Source: Nemertoderma westbladi
Taxonomy: Eukaryota; Xenacoelomorpha; Nemertodermatida; Nemertodermatidae
Assembly (NCBI GenBank): GCA_032718475.1
Contig: JAUCBJ010000042.1
Location: 1 to 64,000 of the forward strand
DNA length: 64,000 nucleotides
Direction: 5' to 3'
The position numbers and the translations under genes are program-made. Positions 11,213 to 22,812 of this stretch are shown here, in pieces. Every line of letters starts with the position of its first letter. Position 1 is the stretch's first letter. The notes under the pieces are model-generated. The model was not told the DNA's origin, made no database searches, and saw nothing but the letters and a program-made list of their open reading frames with translations.

Positions 11213-13744
11213 CAGATTATTATACGATACTCCTCCTTTAACGAAGCTCCATTCAACTCCTTTTATACGACTGTGTACTCTATCAATGCCTCAGTGGGCG
11301 GACTCCAGTACTGCAAGGCTCAGCGCCGGGTAAGTTAACAATCTGTCAATAATAAAAATGAAAGCGAGCCGACATTTAGTCAGATCCACCAAATGGATGG
11401 CCAAGGAGACAGACTGTCTGGATTGAGCTGATTCGAGTTAAATCGCTTCGCCAAAACGACCAAGTAGCCCATAGGAATACACTACATTTTTTTTGGTGAT
11501 TTTGGTCATTTTGGCCGCCAAAACGACCAAGTTAATGTTTATTGGGATTGGGACTGTAAATATGTTAGTAGTGGAAGATATGTTCCAGATATTTATAAAA
11601 ACGCACAGAAAAATGATTTTGTTTTGAGTGACCTCTTGCGCTGCGATTTTGATACAGACTAAAAATTTCTTTTGTGTTGTTTTAATCGTAATTATTTTGG
11701 GCATTTCAGTTAGGTCGGCTTTAATTCTACGAATTTCCAGTGGTTCTTCATTTAAATGTAACAAGCGATCGCTATATGAATAATTTTTCATACCAGGTAA
11801 ATGTCTAACGAAATCTCTTTGAACTCGTTCTAAAATGTTGATGTCACGATCAATAGAAGGATTCCATATTGGAGAGTTGAATTCCAGAATAGGTCATGCA
11901 AAAACTTTGAATAAATTGATTTGAAAATTTGCCGAAAGCTTGCCGTATTTGAAAACATATCTTTCTGGCCTTACCTGAAATAATTTGAATGTGTTCGCTG
12001 AACCGTAAGTCGTCTGATACTTCAATGCCGAGGTTCGCGACCGGAAGGTTTATTCTCAATGGTGACGCTGTTCATAGTGTACGAAGGAATACGATCTGAT
12101 CAAGGAGATTGCAAGGAGACAACATGACATTTCTTAATATTAAAATATAGTTGCCATGTCGCTGACCATGTACATATAGTGTCGATGTCGAATTGCAAGA
12201 CCTGCTCGTCACTGGCTGTAAGGATTCCTCTGTAAAGTTTGGTGTCATCTGCAGAAGCTTAATACTGGTCCCTGGTGTATGCAATCGCAAATATTTGAAC
12301 AGGATGAATAGCAGTGGCGATATATCACTTCCCTGCGGTACCCCACTGGTTACCGAAATTGCAGATGATAACTTGTCATTGATTTTTGTCCGTTGGGTGC
12401 GACCAGAGATAAGAAGGATTCCAACCATACTAGAAGATTACCGTCGATCCCATAGCTTTTGAGTTTGCAGATAAGTTTGGGATGGGAAACTCGATCAAAA
12501 GCGCGTTTAAAATCGGTGTACAGGATATCAACTGGTTTACCCAAGTTTCTTATTCTCACCCATTCCGTCTAACATCCCAACAGCTGGGTTAATGTAGATT
12601 TGTTCCTGAGAAACCCATGCTGGTTTTTGGTTATAGCTCCCATAGATATTAAGTAGTCCAGTAGCTGGTCACGGATTATAGATTCAATTGTTTTCACCGA
12701 AGTGACGTTAGTGATATTCCACGGTAGTTTAGGCCATCCGAGCTTGATCCAGCAAGTTTGTAGAATGGAATAACGTTGGATATAATGGAGGATATATAAA
12801 ATAAATATATAATAATGGAGGAACGGTTCTCGTGTCAAAGAATTGTCGGGATAATAGTCGCCCAAGGGGAGCAGCGAAGATGAAACACAACCTGTTGAGG
12901 ACCGGACCTTGTCGGGACCGGTGGCTTTGTTTGGGGACAGTTTCCTTAGTACGTGGAGAACGTTTTCCTCAGTAAAGTGTATTTCCGAAAGACTGAAACC
13001 GTTTGGGTGATCTATACTGTAGGTTTGAGTAGCTCCATCATCAATGGTAAAATTAGCGGAAGAAATTTCGTTAAATAGATTAGCTTTATCAGAGTCTTAT
13101 GTAATTACACTGCCAAGTTGCTGTCTTTCATGAATGGGATAGGGGATCGGCGAACAAGATAACATTTTGCATAATTCCAGAACTGTTTCGAGTTGCGGTT
13201 TATCAGAACTTGGTCGTCATATTTCTGATTACGAGATTGAATTCTTTCATTTAGGTTTCTTTGTAATGCTTCAAGTTTGTCCTTAAGCTAAGTGCTACGT
13301 AATGGGTCAGATGTCAGAAGAGTTCTTGTTCTTACGTTTACTTCTAATTCTGTTGATATTGATATATCTTTTCTGGCGCTGTGATTCTAAATCTAAACGT
13401 GGTTTCTTACGCGATTTTTTTTTGGAACGTAATCATCTTGAGGGATTTAAGAATGAACGTCAAAGACTTCAAATTAGTTTCAGCACTGAAATTGACTAGA
13501 AGAAGACAGAAAGGGCATTGATATAAATAAGTTGAGGGTAAGTGATACAGTTAGATTTCTCGGAACTACGAAGATTACAATCAGTTCTGGCTGAGTGCCT
13601 GGCACTTCAGTCCTGATGGACTGGTATAGTTACCTGAGCAGCGATATATGTGAGTGCCGCGTTGGAAGTCTGATGCTCTAACCATGTTCTCCACCTGGAC
13701 GTCATTGCTGCCTTTGCAAAAAACAGTACCCAACAAAAAGTTAT

Positions 13745-14420
13745 AATAAATTGGGATCATGGATCCGAAAGTCAGGTAAAGAAAGACCTTCGGATACGTA
13801 AGGGAAAGGCATGGGCAGCGTTAAATAGTCTGTCCAGGATTTGGAAGTCCCATATAATAAAACGGAACCTTAAGGTTCGATTATTTATGGTACTGTAGTA
13901 CTAGTACCAGTAGTACTCTTATATGTGAGTCCATGCTGGGCTCTAACTGCAGAGGATACCAAATCTCTGGATGGCACTTTCAAATGAATGCTGGGCACGC
14001 CGGTTTCATTGTGTCAAGTACAATGAACACATCTCCAATCAGACTCTATAGAACATTGGAGGTGTTCCATTAGTCTCCCCAAGCTTGACATTTGAATGGA
14101 ACCGCCTCCGCTTTGCAGGACATTGTTTTCGCCGTGAAGACCAGCCAGTGCATAATCTTGCTTTGGATGTCTCACATGGTGTGAATAAGAATGGTGGACA
14201 GCCCATAACTATATCGGCCCACATCTTAAAGGACACTGACACTGGCCTTGAAGATGTGAATGATCTAGCAAATGTCATGGGTAGTGATAGTTGCGGCGAC
14301 GAAATTTTGTAGACAAGCCGGCACAGCATTCGTAAATATATTATATGTTATATAAAATATATATTGCAGCTGCAAATGCAGCCTGCCGTTCGTCTGTTCG
14401 TAGTAGTAGTAGTTGGCAGG
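13745..14420 (+). pseudogene. 3' end of an RTE-like retrotransposon, degenerate
   Basis: The plus strand is a decayed relative of the C-terminal reverse-transcriptase region at 31313-31850: RKGKAWAALN, CWALTAEDTKSLDGTF, RLRFAGHCFRREDQPVHNL can be read in pieces across several frames. It ends with a TGCAGCTGCA-containing tail and four TAG triplets, the same 3' end as that of the element at 31271. Confidence 0.75.
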
Positions 14421-15179
14421 TTGGTAGAGGTGTAATCCTGTCAGACTGTGCATTTGAACGTGTAAGTTCGTAAATTCGTACCTGTTTATGTTTACGAACT
14501 TGTTTATGTTTTATTTTAATGTTTACAAACATGGTACCTAACGGTTTATTTATTTACTTCTATACAGCTGTACAGTAAGTACAAAATATACAGGAAGTAC
14601 AGAAGTCTAGAAGTCTGAACTGGAAGTACTGAAGTACGCAGTACGGTACATGAATGAAGTAGGTATGGCTGTATGGTACCGCGGTACCGGTAACGGCAGA
14701 CAGAACGGTAATGAGCTGTAACTACAAACTACTGCTGCTACTGCAGTAGCTGTATGATGAAAATTCAGAAATTAGTTTAAAAAAACCTTTTTATCTACCG
14801 AACCGATACCGGTAAGCAGGTAAGTGAGATTATCTGATTATCGGACCGGTGATCAGGTAATTCACTGATTTTTAAGAAATACCGGTGGGCCGGCAGCCGG
14901 TAGGAGGGCAGCCCATATTGCAGTAACGCGACTGGTATCGCAGTCTACTACAGTACTAGCAGACTGGTCTAGCTCTAGGCCTCTAGCAGTCTAGCTACAG
15001 AGCTAGCATACCACTGTCAGGGCTATACAGCTCTGTAGCAGCACTGGGCACCACTGCATTATTACGACACCCCAGTAATCCATTTTGCATTCGATATCTC
15101 GTGTGGTTGACAGGTTGATAATAGACTTGTGGTTGTGGCTGTATGCAGGCAGCGCTACGACTGACAACAACGATGTCGA
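14421..15179. other. Non-coding stretch
   Basis: No gene recognised. It is rich in GTACCGGT and related palindromes and in short AAGTAC/AGTACAG runs at 14570-14720. Confidence 0.4.
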
Positions 15180-16310
15180 CCTAGCAACAGAATGCCCAAC
15201 ACCGACTCTAGCTGATGATACAGCAATGATGAAATCTGGTACCACAGTCAGCACCATATCCGTTATACTGACAAAGAATATAAATAACTTAGCAATATGG
15301 CTGATAGACAACAGGCTCAGCATGCACTTAGGATAAGATGTGATCTTATTTGGTACCAGACAGAAGCTGCTTACATCGGATGAATTAAAGATTACAGGTA
15401 ATGGGAATTTAATACCAGTCTCTTCATCAGTGCGTTACCTGGGTTGCCAGCTGGACCAAACATTGTCCAGTAAAGAAATGACCGAAAGTGTAGTAAGGAA
15501 AGGTAACCAGAGGATACGTTTTTTATATCGTCATGCTAATGTACTAGACTCGGGACTGCGTCGAATGCTATGTAAAACCCTCCCCTCATACAACCTTATA
15601 TAGACTAGACTATACTTCAATAAACAGTTAAATTGGTACTTTGGAACAACGGCTAGATGGCGGAAGAAGATAGATGTGCTTCAGCGGAAGTGCATTCGCT
15701 TCTGTCTTTTTCTGGGCGATCGAGTGCACATTGATCATTCACACTACTCTAGAATAAACTGATAAACTGGCTCCCAATCCGTGAAAGGGTTCACCAAGCT
15801 GCCAAGGTGTCGTGACCAGCATGTACAAAATATATGGTGGAACTTCACCTGGCTATCTAACAGAACTCATCATTGAATATTGTGAAACTCGTACCTCTTC
15901 ACGACACTCGACTAAATCAAAAGCAACAATTCCCCACCGGCACACATAACTCGGGCAAAATTCGTTCTTATCACTGGGTCCCCGTCTATGGAATAAGTTG
16001 CCCACAAACGTCACATCGGCAACCAGTGTCGAGTCGTTCAAGCATCTCTTGAAAAATTACTGTTTAGATCGTATTCGTACCACAGACAACGATGACCATG
16101 TATATGGTAAACACCACATTCATATATTTTAACTATTTTAATTTATCATATTCTTTTTTTATCATATATTTAACTATTTTAAGATCATCACCTGTAACTA
16201 TTTAAATGGCAGTTCAATTTTTATTATAATATATTTTTTAACGAGGTCTCCCTGGGAGACGAGGTCTTTGCCTCAAGGGGCATTCCTCGAGGCTAATATC
16301 AGAATATACA
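15180..16310 (+). pseudogene. Non-LTR reverse transcriptase 3' remnant
   Basis: The reading starts at RT motif C (LADDTAMMKSG near 15210; the usual form is F/YADD) and continues through RYLGCQLD, RIRFLYRHANVLDS and the C-terminal CR1-like tail (LGPRLWNKLPTNV near 15990), with stops and frame changes. Downstream the sequence GGTCTCCCTGGGAGAC (16245-16260) can form a hairpin and is typical of a non-LTR 3' untranslated region. It is strongly 5'-truncated. Confidence 0.7.
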
Positions 16311-16526
16311 CCATACACATTTTAATCTACGTACAATTTTAAATAATCAAGGTACGAGAGGCATACTTTTTAATCTACATACAAATTTTAAATTCAACTT
16401 GTGATTCTCTCTAATTAATTGGTATTATAAATTAAATATTTTCAGTGATTTTAATGTGATTTTAAACCGTGATTTTAACTCTTAACTTAGTCTGCATACA
16501 TTTATAAATTCGATTCGTGATTTTAA

Positions 16527-16570
16527 TTAATTTGTGTTACCGAGCTTAAAAGCTCGGTAACACAAATTAA
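16527..16570. repeat. Short palindrome
   Basis: TTGTGTTACCGAGCTT and its complement are separated by two A residues, giving near-perfect arms of about 20 bp. It lies directly beside the large palindrome. Confidence 0.9.
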
Positions 16571-16572
16571 AT

Positions 16573-16828
16573 CAACAACTGGTAAAGATATGCACGACAA
16601 ACTGAAAGTAGTTAACACTGATTTAACACAAGGCACAAAATCTAATTAGATAAAATCACAAATTGAATTTTAAAATAATAAGCAGATAAGTATGAGGTTT
16701 TAACCTCATACTTATCTGCTTATTATTTTAAAATTCAATTTGTGATTTTATCTAATTAGATTTTGTGCCTTGTGTTAAATCAGTGTTAACTACTTTCAGT
16801 TTGTCGTGCATATCTTTACCAGTTGTTG
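16573..16828. repeat. Large palindrome with 127-bp arms
   Basis: 16573-16699 and 16702-16828 are reverse complements with a two-base TT spacer; I compared the arms line by line and saw no mismatch. No coding potential. It may be a real cruciform-forming repeat or a hairpin-type sequencing or assembly artefact. Confidence 0.9.
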
Positions 16829-17121
16829 TTTCGTTCCTATACTACAGTACTATATTAGTCCTCAGTGAATAATCTCAATCTCAAGGAGTAGGTTACAGAG
16901 GCGAGTTGGGGGAACCAAAACAATACACGAATGTTAAAACTTGTTACATGATTATGAACACCATATAAAAGTCCTGGGGTGTCGTTATAATGCAGTAGTG
17001 CCCCATCACTGTAGCATGTTGTGTTGATATACCTGTATACTGTAATAAATAATACCGGTACTGTGTAATATATAATATGACAGAATATTTATAGAATACT
17101 TAATAACCCAGCAGCCCAGTA
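16829..17121 (+). promoter_or_regulatory. Upstream region of RELCH with a TATA-like motif
   Basis: The 290 bp before the RELCH start codon contain TATAAAAG at about 16965, roughly 155 bp upstream of the ATG. Part of the stretch (about 16880-16990) is a copy of an arm of the inverted repeat at 10566-10975, so a promoter here, if real, would be repeat-derived. No transcript data are available. Confidence 0.3.
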
Positions 17122-20100
17122 ATGGATTCCACCAACCCTTTCAACTGCCAAGTATCCTCGCCTGAACCGGCCGATTCGGGGTCTTCCCAATGGAGTTTAG
17201 ACGAGGCCGCAAAGTCTCTGTATAAACTTGAAGGTCACCATGTCTCTCGTTCAGCCGACTTTACCTTCATAGCGGAGGCTCTTCTCAAACACAACCTCCC
17301 ACTGAGCGCCTTGGAGTTCTACTCCGAGGTTTTGGAGTCCACTGGCTGCGAGATTCCGTCGTTGAGTCGGTATTTCTCGAATCCCGCCAACTTCGAACGA
17401 ATTTGTTTAGTCCCTCCATCGAGTGGGGGCCTCCAACGGACACCGAGTCGCTCCACCATCGACTCACTCGAACTCGCCTGCCACTCGGACGACGGGATAG
17501 TCGGAGGGCGTTGCGACAAGGACTCGGACGCTTCGCGCATCGCCGTTCTAGAATACGAGTTACGAGCCGCCAAGGAAACCATCAGGGAACTCCGGACTAA
17601 TATAACCCAGTCGACCATCGCTTCAGACGGATTCCCACCGGGCCTCATCTCGTCGTCCGGACAAGCTAGTCCGGAGCCGATAAACAATAACCAGGCAATA
17701 AAACCCATAGAAAGGCGATCTTTGAACTTCATTGTTAACGAATATTTGTTGAACAACGGGTATAAACTCACATCGAACACGTTCAGCGACGAGAACCCGG
17801 ACCAAGACCTCGAGGACTGGGACCGAGTCGGATTGAATCTACCGAAACCAATCGAGCTCACCTTCATCTACAACGAGTTCAACCGGCGCTCCCCGGCGGG
17901 TGTTGGGTGTACCGAGGTTGGGTGTCAATGGGAACCGGTGGGTGGTGTCGAGGTTGGGTGCCAGTGGGAGCCGCTAGGTGGTGTCGAGGTTGGGTGTCAG
18001 TGCGATACGGAATCAGTGGAGAGTTTGCGATCAACCGTGGATAGACTTACCAAACAAATAATTACATTACAGTCAGATAGAAACTCATTTATAACAGATA
18101 ATACCGGTACTCGTTTACTTTCAGTTTCAAATCATTTATCGCCTTCTGGGACCGTTGAGTTAGAGACAAAAAATAATAAATCTGAAGTTTCAATAAAATT
18201 AGAAGCAGAATCTTTCGATGTTATAGAAGTACAAAGGGTCGAAACTGAAACTATTAAAGTACAGGTTGTAACTGAAAGTTCGTCTGAACAGACGTCGGAT
18301 TCGCCGAATGACTCGGATGGGTTTAACTCGTCGTCGCCTCGACTCCCGGCGCGGGTGAACCCGTTCAACCGCTCCTCCCAGTTCCTCCCCTCGCTGATCC
18401 TCCGCCAGCGGGAACTGCTTCTCTCTACAGTGCAGACCGCGGACGTCGTCGTCGACGATGACGAGCTGTGGACTGCGGACGAATCCTCCCCGTTCGTCGA
18501 CCTCCTCGCCCAACGCCTCCCCAACATCGTACCCAACGTCCTCCTCGCGAAACGCGACCAACTCATCCCCCTCATCGTCTCCCTCGCCTGTCTGTCGGAC
18601 CGTCACCGCGACTCAATGCTCGGCCTCCTGTTCAACCTGATAAAGAAACCCGACGAAACCCAACGTCGTCTCATCCTGTCAGGGTGTCGGCTGTTCGCGG
18701 AACGCTCGGGGGCGGAACGCGTCGAGGCGGAACTCCTGCCCCAGTGCTGGGAGCAGATCGAGCACCGCCACTGGGAACGCCGACTCCTCGTCGCCGAATC
18801 CTGCGGATACCTCGCTAGGTTCGTCTCCTCCGCGACTCGCTCCTCGCTGCTCCTCTCCATGCTCTTCCAGATGGCGACGGATCGCTCCGAGGCAGTCCGA
18901 CGCGCCGTTGTACTCAACCTCGCGGTCGTAGTCGCAACCGACGACCTCCGCGACTCATCCGACAAACTCCCGCGGGTTTCGGACGCGCTGTACGCGGCGC
19001 TGTCGGATCCGTCGGAGGGAGTCGTAGACGCTGCACTCGGCGGCCTACTCCACGCCGTCGCTCTGTGGAGTCTCGTGGAGGGGGACCTCGTGGCCATGGC
19101 GACCGGGCTGCTAGACCGCGTCAACGCCAACCCTCCCGACGGACAGTCGGTCCTTCTCGTCGGCTTCGAGTCGCTCATCCCGTTGCTGTTGGTCAACGTC
19201 CTGGAATCCTTCGAGGAGGCCGACCCGGACGACTCGTCGCTCACTCACACGATGCGACTCCCCCCGACGGCCTCCCGACTCTCAGACGTTCAGCTAATGT
19301 TCGCCGGGGACTCGCGTCTGTTAGGCTCGCTACTAGGCGCCCTGGACGCCGCCCTAGGGGACCCCGAGGTCCCGCTGGGTCCCGTTCTCGAGCGGCTCAA
19401 CGCGCGGCTCGTACCGTCGTTAGTGACCGCCGTTTCCCGGACACCGCTCCCCGATTCCGGACGACTCTCCCGCCTGATCCTCTCGGTTTGTCGCCACTTC
19501 GGTCGCGGGTTCACTTCCCGCTGCCTCGCTCGCGAGTTCCGCGGACGAGTCGCGCTCCTCGAGGCCGTAGACACCCCCCAGCGGACCGTCTCAGAACTCA
19601 TTAACGGCTGTCTCTTCCCCGTCTTTGTCTCCGGGGTTCTGGTCGCCTTCCAAGGTGACGACGACCGCGACGAGCTCTGTAAGTTCCTCGAGGAATCCGT
19701 CGTTCTCTTCTCCCTCTGTAAATGTAAACCCACCAGTTTGTTTATGAGTTTCTCCTCGGTCGTCGCGGCTTCCCACGTCTACCACGACTCGCTAACCGAG
19801 GTCGTCTGGTCCTGTGTGGTCCACGCGAACCCCGCGGTAAAGACGACGACCTGCGGGGTTATCGATGAGCTTCTCCGATCGAGTTTATCCGAGGGTTTGA
19901 TCGGGAGTAAACTGGTCCCCGCGTTGGTCACACTGTCCACGGACCCCGACGCGTCGGTTCGCATCGCGACCGTCTCGTGTTTCGGCTCGCTGTTGGCTCG
20001 CTGCGCTCCCCACTCGGTCGTCGTCGAGAAGTCCCGCATGCAGTTCGACACGTTCCTGGACGAGGGACTGTCGCCCGACTCCAACTGGTCGATGTTGCTC

Positions 20101-20349
20101 GAGGTTGTCCGCGCGTTCTCGCGGGTTTACGGGGACGTAGACGCGGGATTCCGCGAGGAGTTTATCGTGCCGAAGTTGGCGGTGATCAGTTCGGCGACGG
20201 CGGCCTCCCACGGGGATCCTCCGGGCTACAGGGACACCGTTCTCCTCCTCTTCGAGGCCTACTCCGGGCTGTCCTGCGTCGGACTCAGTGAACGCGCTCA
20301 GACCGACGCCTTTCTATCTGGCCTCGTCTATCTACATCAGGCTATGCAG
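17122..20349 (+). CDS. RELCH: RELCH (LisH and HEAT repeat protein, RAB11-binding), exon 1
   Basis: RELCH (KIAA1468) is known from vertebrates as a RAB11-binding protein that promotes cholesterol transport from recycling endosomes to the trans-Golgi. This exon encodes 1076 residues: an NPF-containing N terminus, a first LisH-like region (about 45-95, with YFSNPANFE), a coiled coil (about 137-165, AVLEYELRAAKETIREL), a second LisH-like region (about 195-255, LNFIVNEYLLNNGYKLTS, SDENPDQD) and a C-terminal HEAT-type helical array from about residue 420. Order and motifs agree with the vertebrate protein as I know it. ATG at 17122 precedes the conserved NPF and is preceded by stops. The exon ends at CAG before GTAAAC, phase 0. 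A small peptide repeat (VGCQWEP, residues 261-294) is unusual. Base composition is GC-rich, unlike the flanks. Confidence 0.93.
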
Positions 20350-21031
20350 GTAAACAGATTCATCCCATACATATTATTTTTAATCTGATAATAGTGTCAT
20401 ATCTGTGTCTGTCTAACAATTGTATTTATTATTTATTTATGTTGTTAATCAGTAACAGATTTCAGCATCAAGCCCTGTTTGATCAGTTTCGGTAAAACTT
20501 GTTTACCTTAGAGGCTGGAATCGCGAGCCCAATACGTGTTGGCTGACTGACTGTCGTTATTGAACTGATTACTGACACTAGAACAAAATCGCCTCCGCTT
20601 TGCAGGACATTGCTTTCGCCGTGAGGACCAGCCAGTGCATAATCTTGTGCTTTGGCAGCCTCATGGAGTGAATAAGCATGGTGGACAGCCCATGACTTTC
20701 TTGAGACGCATCTTAAAGGACACTGGTCTTTAAGATGCGGATGATCTAGCAAATGTCATGGGTGATAGGGAGTTGTGGCAGCGCAATTTTGTCGACAAGC
20801 CGGCACAGCATTCTTAATATATATATATAATGCAGCTGCAATGCAGCATGTCGATAGTAGTAGTAGTAGTAGGCGTGATCTGTATAACTTTCTCAAAGAT
20901 TTTATCGCACTCTTCTATGATTTTATTAATTAATAGTTAATAAAAACTACAATTTAATTGTACTATTTATATGATTTCCCTTCTGGCCCGCTAATCTCTC
21001 CCGTCAACCGCCTATTATTTTTCTCCCGCAG
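20350..21031 (+). other. RELCH intron
   Basis: GT (20350) to AG (21030-21031, after TTCTCCCGC) with phase 0 on both sides. About 300 bp of the 682 bp are a retroelement tail. Confidence 0.85.
20581..20870 (+). mobile_element. RTE-like retrotransposon 3' fragment in the RELCH intron
   Basis: Nearly identical to the 3' end of the element at 31271-32736: it encodes RLRFAGHCFRREDQPVHNL, then the GCAGCTGCAATGCAGCATG tail and TAG repeats. It is 5'-truncated to about 290 bp, in the sense orientation of the gene, and clear of both splice sites. Confidence 0.85.
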
Positions 21032-21289
21032 TCGTTCTCGGACGGACACGCCGAGATAGTTGCCAGTATGATCCGGGAAGTCGAAACTCGAATAGAAACC
21101 TCTTCGATTAATTCCTCTCCCGCTCGAGGGCGTCGTCTTAGTAACGATGTCAGCAGTTGTAGCCCTAGCAACCAATCGCAGTCAGACGACACCAAGGCGG
21201 CGAAGTTTATGAAGCATTTCGAACAGCTGAAAGATAAGTCGACAGCGAGTCGGACTAAAGTCGCTTCCATGTTTCAGCGGAAAAAGTAA
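21032..21289 (+). CDS. RELCH: RELCH, terminal exon
   Basis: This exon encodes the last 85 residues. The sequence EIVASMIREVE, then KFMKHFEQLKD and the end MFQRKK match the C terminus of vertebrate RELCH (MIKE..., FLNKMGQL, VFQRKK) as I know it. Together with exon 1 the protein is 1161 residues, close to the roughly 1216 of human RELCH. The stop is TAA at 21287-21289. Confidence 0.9.
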   Translation, partial: SFSDGHAEIVASMIREVETRIETSSINSSPARGRRLSNDVSSCSPSNQSQSDDTKAAKFMKHFEQLKDKSTASRTKVASMFQRKK

Positions 21290-21320
21290 CGATTATTTAT
21301 AATTTTTTATATCTTAAAGA

Positions 21321-21326
21321 AATAAA
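21321..21326 (+). terminator. Polyadenylation signal of RELCH
   Basis: AATAAA 32 bp after the stop codon; the first such hexamer in the 3' region. Confidence 0.65.
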
Positions 21327-21496
21327 TTATTTTTGGTGCTAACTGTAGATTATTTCGCTTAGTTCGCATTCCTGATTAATTTAAAATCTTTGATATCTCA
21401 TTCTACATTCTGTACAAATGTTTATAAATGGACTAAAAATGTGACGAAAAAGCTAGAGATCCCATAATTTACAGTTTGTTCATCCCAGATATGAGA

Positions 21497-21838
21497 CCCA
21501 TCCCACACGATGCGTCTTGGTGAGTTGTACAGTACCCATCCCACACGATGCGTCTTGGTGAGTTGTATAGTACCCATCCCACACGATGCGTCTTGGTGAG
21601 TTGTACAGTACCCATCCCACACGATGCGTCTTGGTGAGTTGTACAGTACCCATCCCACACGATGCGTCTTGGTGAGTTGTACAGTACCCATCCCACACGA
21701 TGCGTCTTGGTGAGTTGTACAGTACACATCCCACACGATGCGTCTTGGTGAGTTGTACAGTACCCATCCCACACGATGCGTCTTGGTGAGTTGTACAGTA
21801 CCCATCCCACACGATGCGTCTTGGTGAGTTGTACAGTA
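21497..21838. repeat. 38-bp tandem repeat, 9 copies
   Basis: The unit starts CCCATCCCACACGATGCGTC and includes TTGGTGAGTTGTACAGTA. Copies are nearly identical, with only single-base changes (for example ACACATCCC in the seventh). It lies about 170 bp after the RELCH polyadenylation signal. Confidence 0.95.
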
Positions 21839-22812
21839 CACACAGACACACATAGAAAATTTCGGGGCACTTTGAAAGTCTAGTTTTGGCTGGAACCAAA
21901 AAACCCCAAATCTGCCTCACACAAGTAAAAGGTCCCATTATGAATGCACCATCTCAGCTCAACAGTCAAACAGCTTAGCTTTTTTCCTCTACTTTATTTA
22001 TTAACTGATAATATTATTGTATACTAACTAACTATATTTCACGTCGTAATACAATATTGTATTATTATTAAACCCTGTAGGATTATTGACTACTTTAGTT
22101 AACCGTTCATATTATTTGTAGTTAATTTGTCGCATATTATTTCATTAATTATGAATTATTGCTTTTCCTTTTTTAATAATTCCAACACTGTTGTGCTACT
22201 TTCTTATTGAACTCTACTCTTTTGGGGTGTACATAATTGCACAATGCGTCAACTGTCTACGATTCCCGTTTGTTCCATTATAAGGCTTTCTGGAAAGAAG
22301 GTAACATTATCGTTACAAAAAAAAATAATTGGATTGGAATGGAATTAAACCAAACTTATGACACAGTAGTTTACCAGTTACTATTTGGCCACGACTATTT
22401 TTACTAATTGGCCCAGGGCACAGTAGCAAAAATGTTTACTGTTAAATGAAGTTTTGCCTTAGGTTGGGCAAGACCAGAAAGTCCGGGACAAGGTCCAACA
22501 GACTAGGACAAGGACATCAGACTTAGACGGGAACTGACAGTGACAGTTCGACCGGTCTCTGTTTTCTTCCATGGGGTGAAAGTCACCCGCCCCTCCCCAA
22601 AATTTTAACGCTAATTAACGACCTTGTTTGGCATCAAGAGAGGACATTTATTTATACGTAAGGTCACAGTTTCATTTTTTAATTTGTCCATCACAATTTA
22701 AATCTTACAGGCTTATTCCGCTTAATATTATTGAGTTGAGACATCATATAAAAAATATACAAAAAAATAAATTATATGACAACGATAATTGCTACGTAGA
22801 ATTTAAAAATTA
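21839..22812. other. Intergenic, no gene seen
   Basis: AT-rich sequence with no coding potential that I can support. Confidence 0.5.

Larger units (their letters stand above)
9443..11556. mobile_element. Non-autonomous Tc1/mariner-like element
   Basis: The ends are inverted repeats of about 60 bp beginning CAGTCCCAATCCCAATAAAC, flanked on both sides by TA (9441-9442 and 11557-11558). A TA duplication with CAGT ends is typical of Tc1/mariner elements. The sequence on the right flank encodes the end of a non-LTR reverse transcriptase on the minus strand, so it is nested in that older element. The 2.1 kb interior has no transposase and instead carries a C-run, another inverted repeat and short direct repeats. 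Confidence 0.75.
9351..13577 (-). pseudogene. Non-LTR retrotransposon reverse transcriptase, copy 2, interrupted
   Basis: On the minus strand, from high to low coordinates, one sees the pre-RT region, PNKATGPDKV (about 12925), a segment with NQHGFLRNKSTLTQL (about 12600), the motif A segment DILYTDFKRAFDRVSH (about 12510), a motif B segment GVPQGSDISPLLF (about 12330), and the C-terminal tail (LERVQRDFVRHLPGM, about 11800) ending in NIWNI near 11560. The tail is split by the Tc1/mariner-like element at 9443-11556. Frames change several times and motif C is not clear, so it is dead. Jockey- or CR1-like by motif; the clade is not certain. Confidence 0.75.

Noticed and set aside
17285-20291. Long frames on the minus strand or in other frames of RELCH
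   Set aside because: Shadows caused by GC-rich codons of RELCH; none has conserved motifs.
21422-21938. Frames with repeated TVQLTKTHRVGW
   Set aside because: Translation of a 38-bp tandem repeat in rotating frames.
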